Shown here: positions 41,942 to 49,371 of the stretch, piece by piece
Position numbering within the stretch: the first letter of the stretch is position 1
Layout of the letters: each line of letters starts with the position of its first letter
DNA from: Eubacterium sp.
GTDB taxonomy: Bacteria > Bacillota > Clostridia > Oscillospirales > Acutalibacteraceae
Direction of reading: 5' to 3'
DNA length: 64,000 nt
NCBI GenBank assembly: GCA_015655975.1
Contig: DVEP01000020.1
Location: 1 to 64,000 of the forward strand
Translations under genes and position numbers: made by a program
Notes under the pieces: model-generated
What the model was told of the DNA's origin: nothing
Databases searched by the model: none
Seen by the model: the letters and a program-made list of their open reading frames with translations, nothing else

Positions 41942-43015
41942 TTATTTTATATATGAGCAAACCAAATCGCCCATTTGAGATGTTGTTACTTTTTCATACC
42001 CGTCTTCATAAATATCGACCGTTCTTGCAACAGAAAGCGCTTTGTCAACAGCATTTTCAACAGCCTCTGCCGCATCAACTTCATTAAAGGTGTATCTGAG
42101 CATCATTGCTCCTGACAAGATTGCAGCAAGAGGGTTTGCAATATTTTTTCCTGCAATATCGGGTGCAGAGCCGTGAATAGGCTCATACAAACCAAACGCA
42201 CCGTCGGCAAGAGAAGCCGAAGCAAGCATACCGATAGAGCCTGAAATCATAGACGCTTCATCGGAAAGAATGTCGCCGAAAATATTTGATGTAACGATTG
42301 TATCAAACTGTGCAGGGTTTCTGACAAGTTGCATTGCACAGTTGTCAACATACATATATGACAATTCAACTTCAGGATAGTCTTTTTTAACTTCTTCGCA
42401 GACTTTTCTCCAAAGTCTTGAAGATTCGAGCACATTTGCCTTGTCAACACAAGTGAGTTTTTTGTTTCTTTGCATTGCATACTCAAAACCTGCGCGAACA
42501 ATTCTTTCAATTTCAACAGTGCTGTACTTTTCCGTATCGTAGGCGCTAACAACACCGTTTTCGTTCGTGATACCTCTTTCGCCGAAATATATTCCGCCTG
42601 TCAACTCACGCACAATCAAAATGTCGAGTCCGTTGTCCACAATGTCAGACTTGAGAGGAGACGCATTTTTAAGAGGTTTAAAGATTTTTGCAGGTCTTAA
42701 ATTTGCGTACAGTCCCAAACTTTCACGGATTTTCAAAAGTCCTTTTTCAGGACGGGCGTCGCCCGAAAGCGAGTCCCATTTAGGACCGCCTACTGCTCCC
42801 AAAAGTACGGCATCACTGTTTTTGCAGGCAATTTCTGTTTCTTTCGGAAACGGCACGCCTTTTTCGTCAATAGCACAACCTCCGAGCAACTGATAGTCAA
42901 ACTCAAAAGAAAAGCCGAACTTTTCTGCACACACTCCGAGAACTTTTATTGTTTCATCTACTATTTCAGGACCAATACCGTCGCCCTTTAAAACTGTTAT
43001 TCTGTAATTTTTCAT
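41942..43015 (-). CDS. leuB: 3-isopropylmalate dehydrogenase LeuB
   Basis: A 357-aa NAD-dependent enzyme of leucine synthesis. ITVLKGDGIGPEIVDE, AVLLGAVGGPKWD, RPEKGLLKIRESLGLYANLRP, IVRELTGGIYFGERG, CVDKANVLESSRLWR, DNCAMQLVRNP and FGDILSDEASMISGSIGMLASASL are all canonical, including substrate Arg residues and metal Asp residues. GAGGCG precedes its ATG, 9 nt after leuA. leuC and leuD are not in the window. Confidence 0.97.
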   Translation of the reverse strand: MKNYRITVLKGDGIGPEIVDETIKVLGVCAEKFGFSFEFDYQLLGGCAIDEKGVPFPKETEIACKNSDAVLLGAVGGPKWDSLSGDARPEKGLLKIRESLGLYANLRPAKIFKPLKNASPLKSDIVDNGLDILIVRELTGGIYFGERGITNENGVVSAYDTEKYSTVEIERIVRAGFEYAMQRNKKLTCVDKANVLESSRLWRKVCEEVKKDYPEVELSYMYVDNCAMQLVRNPAQFDTIVTSNIFGDILSDEASMISGSIGMLASASLADGAFGLYEPIHGSAPDIAGKNIANPLAAILSGAMMLRYTFNEVDAAEAVENAVDKALSVARTVDIYEDGYEKVTTSQMGDLVCSYIK

Positions 43016-43024
43016 AAATACGCC

Positions 43025-44767
43025 TCACTTTTCAAAAATTCCGGGAACTGAATTATCCCTTTCACAATCATCTTTCTTATCTCTATTAATTGCGCAGAGA
43101 ATACCTCTCATAGAAGCAAAACCGATATTGTGCGACACACCTATGCCGAAAATATCTTTGCCCTGCGGATTTTTAAGATGGATATACGATATAGCTTTTG
43201 AATCCGAACCGACAGATATTGCGTGTTCTGCATAGTTCACGAACTCATAGCCGACAATACCTTGCTTGCTGATAGCATTGAAAAATGCCTCGATAGGACC
43301 TGAGCCGACTGCCTCAATCTTAACAGGTTCGTTAAACTCTTTTTTGTTTACAAACAAACCTTCAAAGTGAACATTGGTTTTTGTGTCAGTTTCATTTCTT
43401 TCTTCATATATCTTATAGTTCAAAAGTTTATACGGTCCGACAACTTTCAAATACTCTGTTTGGAACAAGTCGAAAACTTCGCTTGAAAGAAGTTCTTTTC
43501 CCTTTTCATCACAAGCAGATTTAACAATAGCACCAAACTCTGCGTGCATTGCTTTCGGCAATTTAATTGAATATACTTCGTCAAGAATAAATGCGGCTCC
43601 GCCCTTGCCCGACTGAGAATTTATCCTGATTACAGGTTCATATTCTCTGCCGACATCTGCAGGGTCAATAGGAAGATACGGAATTTCCCAATAGTCCGAC
43701 TTACTTGTTTCCATATACTTTTTGCCCTTGTTGATAGCGTCTTGATGCGAGCCTGAAAAAGCAGTAAACACAAGTTCTCCTGCATACGGATGTCTCGGCG
43801 GAACAACCATTTTTGTCGTTTTTTCATATACCTTTTTAATCTCGTTTATATTGCTGAAGTCGAGTTCGGGGTCTATTCCCTGCGTCCACATATTGAGCGC
43901 AAGTGTTACAAGGTCAACATTTCCCGTTCTTTCTCCGTTTCCGAACAAAGTGCCCTCTATTCTGTCTGCACCCGCAAGCAAACCGAGTTCTGCCGCAGCA
44001 ACGCCCGTTCCTCTGTCGTTGTGAGGATGAAGCGAAATGATTGCACAATCTCTGTTTTTGAGTTTTCTGCAAAAATACTCAATTTGGTCAGCGTAGCCGT
44101 TCGGAGTTGAGCCCTCAACCGTTGACGGCAAATTCAAAATGATGGGGTTTTCTCTTGTAGAGTGCATTTCTTCCATCACTTTTTCGCAGATTTCCACCGC
44201 ATTATCCATTTCTGTACCCGAAAAACTTTCGGGAGAATATTCAAACTTTATATTTATATCGGGATTTTCTTTTTTCTCTTTTTCCGTAAGTTCATAGATG
44301 AGTTTTGCGCCCTTTACGGCAATGTCAATTACACCCTGCATATCCGTATTGAAAACAACTTTTCTCTGCAAAGTAGAAGTTGAATTGTAAAAATGAACAA
44401 TAACATTTTTTGCACCGTGAATTGCTTCAAATGTTTTTTTAATCAAGTGTTCTCTCGCCTGAACGAGCACCTGAATTGTAACATCGTCCGGAATATAGTT
44501 TCTGTCAATGAGAGTGCGCAAAATTTCGTACTCCGTTTCACTCGCAGACGGAAAACCGACTTCAATTTCTTTCACACCTATTTTTACAAGCGTGTTGAAA
44601 AGTTCAAGTTTTTCCTGCAAATTCATTGGGTCAATTAACGCCTGATTTCCGTCTCGCAAATCTACCGAACACCAAATCGGCGCTTTTTCTATTGTTTTTG
44701 ACGGCCACTGTCTGTTCTCAATTTTTATCGGCTCGAAACCGACATACTTTTTAAATCCTTTTTTCAT
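43025..44767 (-). CDS. leuA: 2-isopropylmalate synthase LeuA, long (type II) form
   Basis: A 580-aa enzyme condensing acetyl-CoA with 2-ketoisovalerate. The opening (MKKGFKKYVGFEPIKIENRQ then WPSKTIEKAPIWCSVDLRDG) and NQALIDPMNLQEKLELF are typical of the long class also found in Actinobacteria and fungi, not the 510-aa short class. HPHNDRGTGVAAAELGLLAGADRIEGTLFG (metal His pair) occupies about 255-285. The C-terminal regulatory domain (about 430-570) senses leucine in relatives. The ATG at 44767 is the first one beyond the T-box terminator; earlier in-frame codons lie inside the riboswitch and are excluded. Confidence 0.96.
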   Translation of the reverse strand: MKKGFKKYVGFEPIKIENRQWPSKTIEKAPIWCSVDLRDGNQALIDPMNLQEKLELFNTLVKIGVKEIEVGFPSASETEYEILRTLIDRNYIPDDVTIQVLVQAREHLIKKTFEAIHGAKNVIVHFYNSTSTLQRKVVFNTDMQGVIDIAVKGAKLIYELTEKEKKENPDINIKFEYSPESFSGTEMDNAVEICEKVMEEMHSTRENPIILNLPSTVEGSTPNGYADQIEYFCRKLKNRDCAIISLHPHNDRGTGVAAAELGLLAGADRIEGTLFGNGERTGNVDLVTLALNMWTQGIDPELDFSNINEIKKVYEKTTKMVVPPRHPYAGELVFTAFSGSHQDAINKGKKYMETSKSDYWEIPYLPIDPADVGREYEPVIRINSQSGKGGAAFILDEVYSIKLPKAMHAEFGAIVKSACDEKGKELLSSEVFDLFQTEYLKVVGPYKLLNYKIYEERNETDTKTNVHFEGLFVNKKEFNEPVKIEAVGSGPIEAFFNAISKQGIVGYEFVNYAEHAISVGSDSKAISYIHLKNPQGKDIFGIGVSHNIGFASMRGILCAINRDKKDDCERDNSVPGIFEK

Positions 44768-44794
44768 TCCTTTTATAACCTCGCTTTCGGGGCA

Positions 44795-45060
44795 TAAAAA
44801 AACACCCCTATAATTATATAGGGGTGCAGAAAATCTACACGGTACCACCCTACTTCAGCAGGTAAAACACCCGCCCTTTAGTGTCAAACAACACCTTAAC
44901 CGATAACGCAGTTACACGCTGATGCCTATTGATTTCTATTCAGCAACAGAACTCCGCAGAGAGCTATACACCGAAAAACCGATATTGCCTTGCACCGAAC
45001 GGCAACTCTCTGAAACGGTAAAGACGGTCTTTTTCTGCTTCAATGTCTTTAATTGGGCAA
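44795..45060 (-). ncRNA. T-box riboswitch controlling leuAB
   Basis: On the minus strand the diagnostic AGGGTGGTACCGTG (44851-44838) is followed by the terminator CACCCCTATA...TATAGGGGTG with a T7 tail (44826-44795). Upstream, AGAGAGTTGCCG, GGTGCAAGGC (distal loop type) and CTCTCTG form the Stem I region. A CTC (Leu) triplet at 44963-44961 sits on the 3' side of Stem I and is the likely specifier, but I could not fold it fully. Uncharged tRNA-Leu would pair with the UGGU of the T box and let leuAB be transcribed. Confidence 0.93.
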
Positions 45061-45078
45061 TATTTAATTTGCTATTTC

Positions 45079-45107
45079 ATTATATACGCCTGCAAAAAAA
45101 ATGTCAA
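45079..45107 (-). promoter_or_regulatory. SigA promoter of the leuAB T-box transcript
   Basis: On the minus strand TTGACA (45107-45102), 17 bp, TATAAT (45084-45079), both consensus. Confidence 0.9.
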
Positions 45108-45184
45108 GAAAATATTTTTGTAAAATCTTCCAATTTATTATTTATATTTTTTTAATATTTTTTATATAATTTGTTAATGTGGCA

Positions 45185-45213
45185 TTGAATATTAACATAA
45201 AATATGGTACTAT
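45185..45213 (+). promoter_or_regulatory. Promoter upstream of the M28 peptidase
   Basis: TTGAAT (45185-45190), 17 bp, TACTAT (45208-45213). The leader then carries AAAGGAGG at 45237, far from the peptidase start. Confidence 0.6.
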
Positions 45214-45257
45214 TTAATAAATAATATACAGAGCGTAAAGGAGGATTATTCTGTTTA

Positions 45258-45359
45258 GTGAAAATCATTAAAATAATATTTTCACAATTTGTTTTGCACG
45301 ACTGCGGCAAACAATCAATTAACACAACTATGCAGTCAGAGAGGATATGTTTTATATGA
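45258..45359 (+). CDS. Possible 33-aa upstream ORF coupled to the M28 peptidase
   Basis: AAAGGAGG at 45237-45244 is a consensus RBS with no obvious gene. A GTG at 45258 (13 nt away, longer than usual) opens a 33-codon frame whose TGA overlaps the ATG at 45356 as ATGA. The product (MKIIKIIFSQFVLHDCG...) is not recognisable. It could be a leader that couples translation of the peptidase, or chance. Confidence 0.3.
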   Translation: MKIIKIIFSQFVLHDCGKQSINTTMQSERICFI

Positions 45360-46597
45360 ATTTACAAAAAATTATGGACAAAAAAGACGAAGCCGCAAAA
45401 TATATGATTGACGAAATCACTCATATATGCAAAACTTTTGAAAAAAGGTCGCCCGGCTCAAAAGGGGAAAAACAGTCTTGCGAATATATGGCAGAAGTTT
45501 TGAAAAAAGACTGCGGATGCGAAAAAGTTACCGTTGAACCGTTTAAAGAAAATCCCGGTTCATTCTATGGTTGGATATTTTTCACAATTACATTCGTGCT
45601 TGCAGCAATTCCGCTTTTCTTTTTCTTCCCGCTTGCTTCGGTTTTATTAATTGCCGCAGGTCTCATTATTGTTCTTGCTCAGTTCGGACTTTACAAAAAA
45701 TTCATTGACAAATGTTTTAAAGAAAAAACAGGTCACAATGTTACCGCAATAAAAAAATGCTCAGGCGAAACAAAAAGAAGATTTGTTTTAAACGGACACC
45801 CTGACGCAGCATGGGAATGGCCTGTTAACTATGCTCTCGGCGGAATCGGTTTTGAAGGTCACGCTGTTATCTGCGCTTTAGGCTCAGTTTACTACGCTGT
45901 ACTTTCAATTATGTACATTGTAAAATACGGTGTATCTTTTGGTGTAGCAGATACATCAGACCCGATTGTTAAAGCTGCTCTTTGGGGACTTCTTTTCGTT
46001 CCTTTCCTTATCGGACTTTACTTTATGGTTAACTACCGCAGAGTTGTTGACGGCGCAAACGACAACCTTTCAGGCTGTTATATGGGTATTGCACTTCTCA
46101 AAGCTCTTAAAGACGAAGGAATCGAACTTGAAAACACAGAACTTGCAGTAGTTCTCACAGGTTCTGAAGAAGCAGGTTTGCGCGGTTCTAAAGCTTGGTG
46201 TGAAAAACACGCAGGCGAATTTGACGATGTTCCTACATTTATTTTCTCATACGACACAATTCACGACCCTAAATATCTTATGACAAACTATCGCGACCTT
46301 AACGGTACAGTTGCCGCTGACAAAGACGCTTCCGATTTATTTATGGAAGCTGCAAAAGCTGCAAATGTTCCTTGTAAAAAAGGTTGGGTACCTCCGCTCG
46401 GCGGCGCAACAGACTCTGCCGCTTTTGCACAGGCAGGTTTCCGCGCAACAGGCATTACAGGTCTCAACCACAAACTTGAGTCATACTACCACACAAGACG
46501 CGATACATACGACAATATGAACGCAGAAGGTCTTGCAAACTGCTATGCAGCAACAGTAAAAGCGCTTGAAATGTTCGACGACGGCGCAAAACAATAA
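45356..46597 (+). CDS. Membrane-embedded M28-family metallopeptidase
   Basis: A protein of 413 aa (416 if the ATG at 45347 is used; AGAGAGG is 2 nt from that one and 11 nt from 45356). An aminopeptidase-like M28 fold (VLNGHPDAAWEW, RRVVDGANDNLSGCYMG, VVLTGSEEAGLRGSKAW, FSYDTIHDP, TDSAAFAQAGF, YYHTRRDTYD) supplies the usual His/Asp/Glu zinc ligands. Inserted hydrophobic helices (about 68-115 and 175-225) make it an integral membrane protein. The alternation of membrane segments with the catalytic core is unusual for secreted M28 enzymes. Substrate unknown. It is a single-gene unit ended by a strong terminator. Confidence 0.85.
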   Translation: MNLQKIMDKKDEAAKYMIDEITHICKTFEKRSPGSKGEKQSCEYMAEVLKKDCGCEKVTVEPFKENPGSFYGWIFFTITFVLAAIPLFFFFPLASVLLIAAGLIIVLAQFGLYKKFIDKCFKEKTGHNVTAIKKCSGETKRRFVLNGHPDAAWEWPVNYALGGIGFEGHAVICALGSVYYAVLSIMYIVKYGVSFGVADTSDPIVKAALWGLLFVPFLIGLYFMVNYRRVVDGANDNLSGCYMGIALLKALKDEGIELENTELAVVLTGSEEAGLRGSKAWCEKHAGEFDDVPTFIFSYDTIHDPKYLMTNYRDLNGTVAADKDASDLFMEAAKAANVPCKKGWVPPLGGATDSAAFAQAGFRATGITGLNHKLESYYHTRRDTYDNMNAEGLANCYAATVKALEMFDDGAKQ

Positions 46598-46624
46598 TCA
46601 TTTAACATTAAAAATAAATAATGG

Positions 46625-46663
46625 AAAAAATCTCCTATGGCAAATTGTCATAGGAGATTTTTT
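46625..46663 (+). terminator. Terminator of the M28 peptidase gene
   Basis: AAAAAATCTCCTATG pairs perfectly with CATAGGAGATTTTTT (15 bp, 9-nt loop). It shares its core with the terminator at 56167. Confidence 0.95.
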
Positions 46664-46790
46664 ATTAATAAAATTGCTGAATATAAAGAGAAATATTTAA
46701 TCTATAATTTTGTATATTTTTGTTTTAATTTACAAACAATAACAAGGCAATAAATTAAATATACAAAGCAAGGTTAAAGGAGAAACAATT

Positions 46791-47327
46791 ATGAAAGCAA
46801 CAGGAATTGTAAGAAGAATTGACGACTTGGGCAGAATAGTAATTCCCAAAGAAATTCGTCGTTCATTCAGAATAAAAGAAGGCGACCCGTTGGAGATATA
46901 TACAGAAGCAGACGGAGAAGTCATATTTAAAAAATATTCGCCGATAGGAGAATTGTCTGCGTTTGCGGGTCAATATGCCGAAGTGCTGAACAAAAACGGC
47001 GGTTGTTCCGTAGCAATATCCGACAACGAACATATTGTAGCAGCGTCGGGAGTAAGTAAAAGAGAAGTGATGGAAAGGCGCGTTTCAAAGGAAGTAGAGG
47101 ACATTATGGACAGACGCTCGGTTATGATTGCCACAAAAGATGTTACTCCGATTAATGCTATCGAGGGTTACAGCCGAAAAGCAAGTATTGTCTATCCCAT
47201 TATTTACGGCGGTGATGTTTCGGGAAGTATTATGCTGATAGAAAATGAAAACGGCAGTTTGCCCGACGAAACGCAAGTTAAACTCGTTCAGGTTGCCGCC
47301 GCTTTTTTAGGCAAACAGATGGAGTAA
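46791..47327 (+). CDS. spoVT: Stage V sporulation protein T (AbrB-family regulator)
   Basis: A 178-aa regulator of forespore genes. The N-terminal SpoVT-AbrB swapped-hairpin DNA-binding domain (1-50) reads MKATGIVRRIDDLGRIVIP then KEIRRSFRIKEGDPLEIY; the C-terminal GAF-like domain spans about 55-175. In Bacillus it acts under sigma-G in the forespore; a GAATA...CTATAAT pair upstream (46680-46710 area) might be a sporulation promoter but is weak. AAAGGAG precedes the ATG. Length equals Bacillus SpoVT. Confidence 0.95.
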   Translation: MKATGIVRRIDDLGRIVIPKEIRRSFRIKEGDPLEIYTEADGEVIFKKYSPIGELSAFAGQYAEVLNKNGGCSVAISDNEHIVAASGVSKREVMERRVSKEVEDIMDRRSVMIATKDVTPINAIEGYSRKASIVYPIIYGGDVSGSIMLIENENGSLPDETQVKLVQVAAAFLGKQME

Positions 47328-47372
47328 AGTTATTGCTTACTAATAGTAAAATATTAATAATCATAATCAGTC

Positions 47373-47417
47373 AAAATCGCCGTTTTTTTGTAGTTGAAAA
47401 TGGCGATTTTTAATTTG
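47373..47417 (+). terminator. Terminator of spoVT
   Basis: AAAATCGCC pairs with GGCGATTTT across a 20-nt loop, followed by T-rich sequence. Confidence 0.75.
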
Positions 47418-47441
47418 ACATATTTTTAACAATTTAATTTC

Positions 47442-47644
47442 TTTGTGCAACCTGCACAAATAGTAATGTAGTTTTTTGTTTAATTCATACCAAAGGCAGA
47501 AAGTTATAAAAACATTATAAAAACACTTGATTTTTAACTTAAAACGAACTAATATTATTGCAAGAGAAATACAGAGGGCAAAATTCCATATCTCAGGTTT
47601 TGCTTTTTTCATTTTTCATTAAAGTTTGTCCGTACACTTTAATG
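47442..47644 (+). other. Non-coding stretch with hairpins and a promoter-like site
   Basis: No plausible gene. Contents: a short hairpin TTTGTGCA-ACC-TGCACAAA (47442-47460); a promoter-like TTGATT (47527-47532), 17 bp, TAATAT (47550-47555); a hairpin AGGGCAAAA/TTTTGCTTT followed by T-rich sequence (47576-47609); and CATTAAAGT/ACTTTAATG (47617-47644). The promoter plus first hairpin would make an RNA of about 45-50 nt, or a leader for the C-rich RNA further on. 47645-47860 shows one C5 tract (47749-47753) and nothing else I can name. Confidence 0.35.
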
Positions 47645-47860
47645 TTTTAATCCTTTCTTTACTGTATATGGAAACCTTTTATTTTTCTTGGCAGTTATTG
47701 TGAAATGAAAACACATACCTCAAACTTCTGTGAACAAAGGAATGTTTTCCCCCTTATCGCTCCTTTCAAATTTTTCACGGTGTTCATTGTGTTATACAGT
47801 GTGCATATTCGGTGTTTTGATTTTACACTACTGCGATTGCCAAAAGCAATTTTTGTTTTA

Positions 47861-48008
47861 CTCATAGCCGTTTATCCCCCTAAAATAAACGGCTACCCCC
47901 CTAAGATAAGCACGGTCGTCTCTCCTTCTCAGCGGCTGTGTTTATGATATATCACTTTTCATCCCCCAAAGAAAAAGCACGCAAAGCGTGCTTTTTCTTT
48001 TTTTATTT
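47861..48008 (+). ncRNA. Candidate C-rich small regulatory RNA
   Basis: A structured stretch ending in a strong terminator. Hairpin 1 has a perfect 11-bp stem, TAGCCGTTTAT/ATAAACGGCTA (47865-47875, 47885-47895), with CCCCCTAAA as loop. A C6 tract follows at once (47896-47901). Hairpin 2 pairs CACGGTCG (47911-47918) with CGGCTGTG (47933-47940). A further C5 tract (47963-47967) precedes the terminator. The layout resembles C-loop sRNAs (6C RNA of Actinobacteria, RsaE-type sRNAs of Firmicutes) that bind Shine-Dalgarno sequences. The 5' end is not fixed and may be further upstream. Confidence 0.5.
47971..48008. terminator. Bidirectional terminator (sRNA candidate and rlmH)
   Basis: GAAAAAGCACGC pairs perfectly with GCGTGCTTTTTC around AAA, followed by TTTTTTT on the plus strand; on the minus strand it ends rlmH. 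Confidence 0.93.
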
Positions 48009-48485
48009 ATGATATTTACCATTATTCATTATTTGAAACGCTCTGTAAATCTGTTCAAGCAAAACAAGTCTTGCAAGTTGATGAGGCAAAGTCATTTTCC
48101 CGAAACTGAGTTTTACTTTCCCGAGCCTTTTCACTCTGTCGCTCAAGCCGTATGAACCGCCGATTACAAACACAATATTATTGAAACCTTTAAGCGTTGC
48201 GCTTGCAATTTCTTTTGAAAAAGACGGACTGTCAAACTCAATGCCCTCTATACAGAGAGGTACAACAAAAGAGTCTTTTTTGATTTTTGACAAAATTCTT
48301 TCGCCCTCTTTTTCAATAACATTTGATATTTCTTTTTCTGACGGATTGTCAGAAATGCGTTCTTCTTTAATTTCAACAATATTAACTTTTGCATACGCGC
48401 CGAGCCTTTTAAAATATTCGGCACATCCGTCCTGCAAAAACTTTTCTTTAAGTTTTCCGACTGCAATAACATCTATATTAATCAT
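48003..48485 (-). CDS. rlmH: 23S rRNA (pseudouridine1915-N3)-methyltransferase RlmH
   Basis: A 160-aa SPOUT-class methyltransferase modifying helix 69 of 23S rRNA. INIDVIAVGKLKEKFL at the N-terminus, FVVPLCIEGIEFDSPSFS, the knotted VFVIGGSYGLSD and the C-terminal LSFGKMTLPHQLARLVLLEQ then YRAFQIMNNGKYHK are unmistakable. Length is exact. It overlaps the preceding WalJ-like gene by 4 nt, a linkage seen in many Firmicutes. Confidence 0.98.
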   Translation of the reverse strand: MINIDVIAVGKLKEKFLQDGCAEYFKRLGAYAKVNIVEIKEERISDNPSEKEISNVIEKEGERILSKIKKDSFVVPLCIEGIEFDSPSFSKEIASATLKGFNNIVFVIGGSYGLSDRVKRLGKVKLSFGKMTLPHQLARLVLLEQIYRAFQIMNNGKYHK

Positions 48486-49270
48486 AGCACAATAGGTCTT
48501 TCATCATTTTCTGTTTTCGCCACATAAAGCCTGTAGTCAACATTATTTTCTGCGCCGATTTCATTAAAATACGAAAAAGCGGTATCTCTGGCAAGATGAG
48601 GCAAATTATTTTCTTTGCTCAAATGAGCCAAAATGACTCTTGTAAATTTATCTTTCACAAGTTCTGTGGCAAACTCCGAACAATCAACATTGCTCAAATG
48701 ACCGTTATTTGACAAAATGCGTTGTTTCAAAGAATACGGATACGGTCCGCTTTCTACCATTTTCACTTCGTGATTTGACTCAATGACTGCCAAATCGCTT
48801 CCCTTTATTTTCTGTTTTGCTTCTTCGGGAATATACCCCGTATCTGTACAAACTGAAATTTTACGAGAGTCGCTCGTTTCAACAGTGTATCCGACGCAAG
48901 CGACACTGTCGTGGCTCAACAAAAACGGCTCAACTCTGAAATAGTCGTTTTCAAAAACTTTTTCAAGAGGGTTTGCACTGTACTTACCGTTTACGGTTCC
49001 GTTTTTTTCAAGCACACTCAAGCAGTCTTGATGAGCGTATGCGTCAATACCGTGTCTTGAACAAAAAACACGCAGACCTGCCGTATGGTCTATATGTTCG
49101 TGCGTTAAAAAAACAGCGCCGATTTTTGAAATGTCTGCGTCTATATTGCTCAGCGCACCGTCAAGTCTTTTTGCAGACACACCTGCGTCTATCAAAATTG
49201 AATGACCGGCGCTTTCTATGTAAATTGAATTTCCGCTGCTGCCCGAAAACAGTTGACAAACCTTTGCCAT
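48482..49270 (-). CDS. MBL-fold metallo-hydrolase (WalJ/YycJ-like)
   Basis: A 262-aa metallo-beta-lactamase fold protein, close to WalJ/YycJ of the WalRK cluster, a probable exonuclease or hydrolase tied to cell division and DNA replication. LFSGSSGNSIYIES, the metal motif LTHEHIDHTAGLRVF (H-x-H-x-D-H), LSHDSVACVGY and VILAHLSKENN are visible. I start it at the ATG at 49270 with GGAGG 6 nt upstream, not at the TTG five codons earlier. No walRK genes are nearby; rlmH follows as in Bacillus. Confidence 0.93.
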   Translation of the reverse strand: MAKVCQLFSGSSGNSIYIESAGHSILIDAGVSAKRLDGALSNIDADISKIGAVFLTHEHIDHTAGLRVFCSRHGIDAYAHQDCLSVLEKNGTVNGKYSANPLEKVFENDYFRVEPFLLSHDSVACVGYTVETSDSRKISVCTDTGYIPEEAKQKIKGSDLAVIESNHEVKMVESGPYPYSLKQRILSNNGHLSNVDCSEFATELVKDKFTRVILAHLSKENNLPHLARDTAFSYFNEIGAENNVDYRLYVAKTENDERPIVL

Positions 49271-49283
49271 AGAAACCTCCGAC

Positions 49284-49312
49284 AAAAAAGGGCGTAAAAA
49301 CGCCCTTAATTT
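49284..49312 (-). terminator. Terminator of murA
   Basis: On the minus strand AAGGGCG pairs with CGCCCTTTTTT around TTTTTA. It lies between murA and the WalJ-like gene. Confidence 0.85.
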
Positions 49313-49371
49313 TTTATGATTGAAACTGAATCAAATTTTCATTGAACCGATTTGTGCTCTGTTCAACAACT

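Noticed and set aside
44768..44848. 27-residue N-terminal extension of LeuA
   Set aside because: It would translate through the T-box terminator; the family start fits ATG 44767.
47367..47612. An 81-aa minus-strand open frame downstream of spoVT
   Set aside because: It spans the spoVT terminator and a second hairpin, has no RBS and no recognisable features.
47695..47865. A 56-codon minus-strand frame with GGGGGA ahead of its ATG, in the region of the C-rich RNA
   Set aside because: The frame uses rare codons (AGG, GGG, CGA), the product looks random, and the G-tract is better explained as the complement of the C-loop hairpin; the plus-strand terminator fits an RNA on the other strand.
47705..47947. 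An 80-aa plus-strand open frame
   Set aside because: No RBS, low-complexity translation, and it overlaps the structured C-rich RNA candidate.
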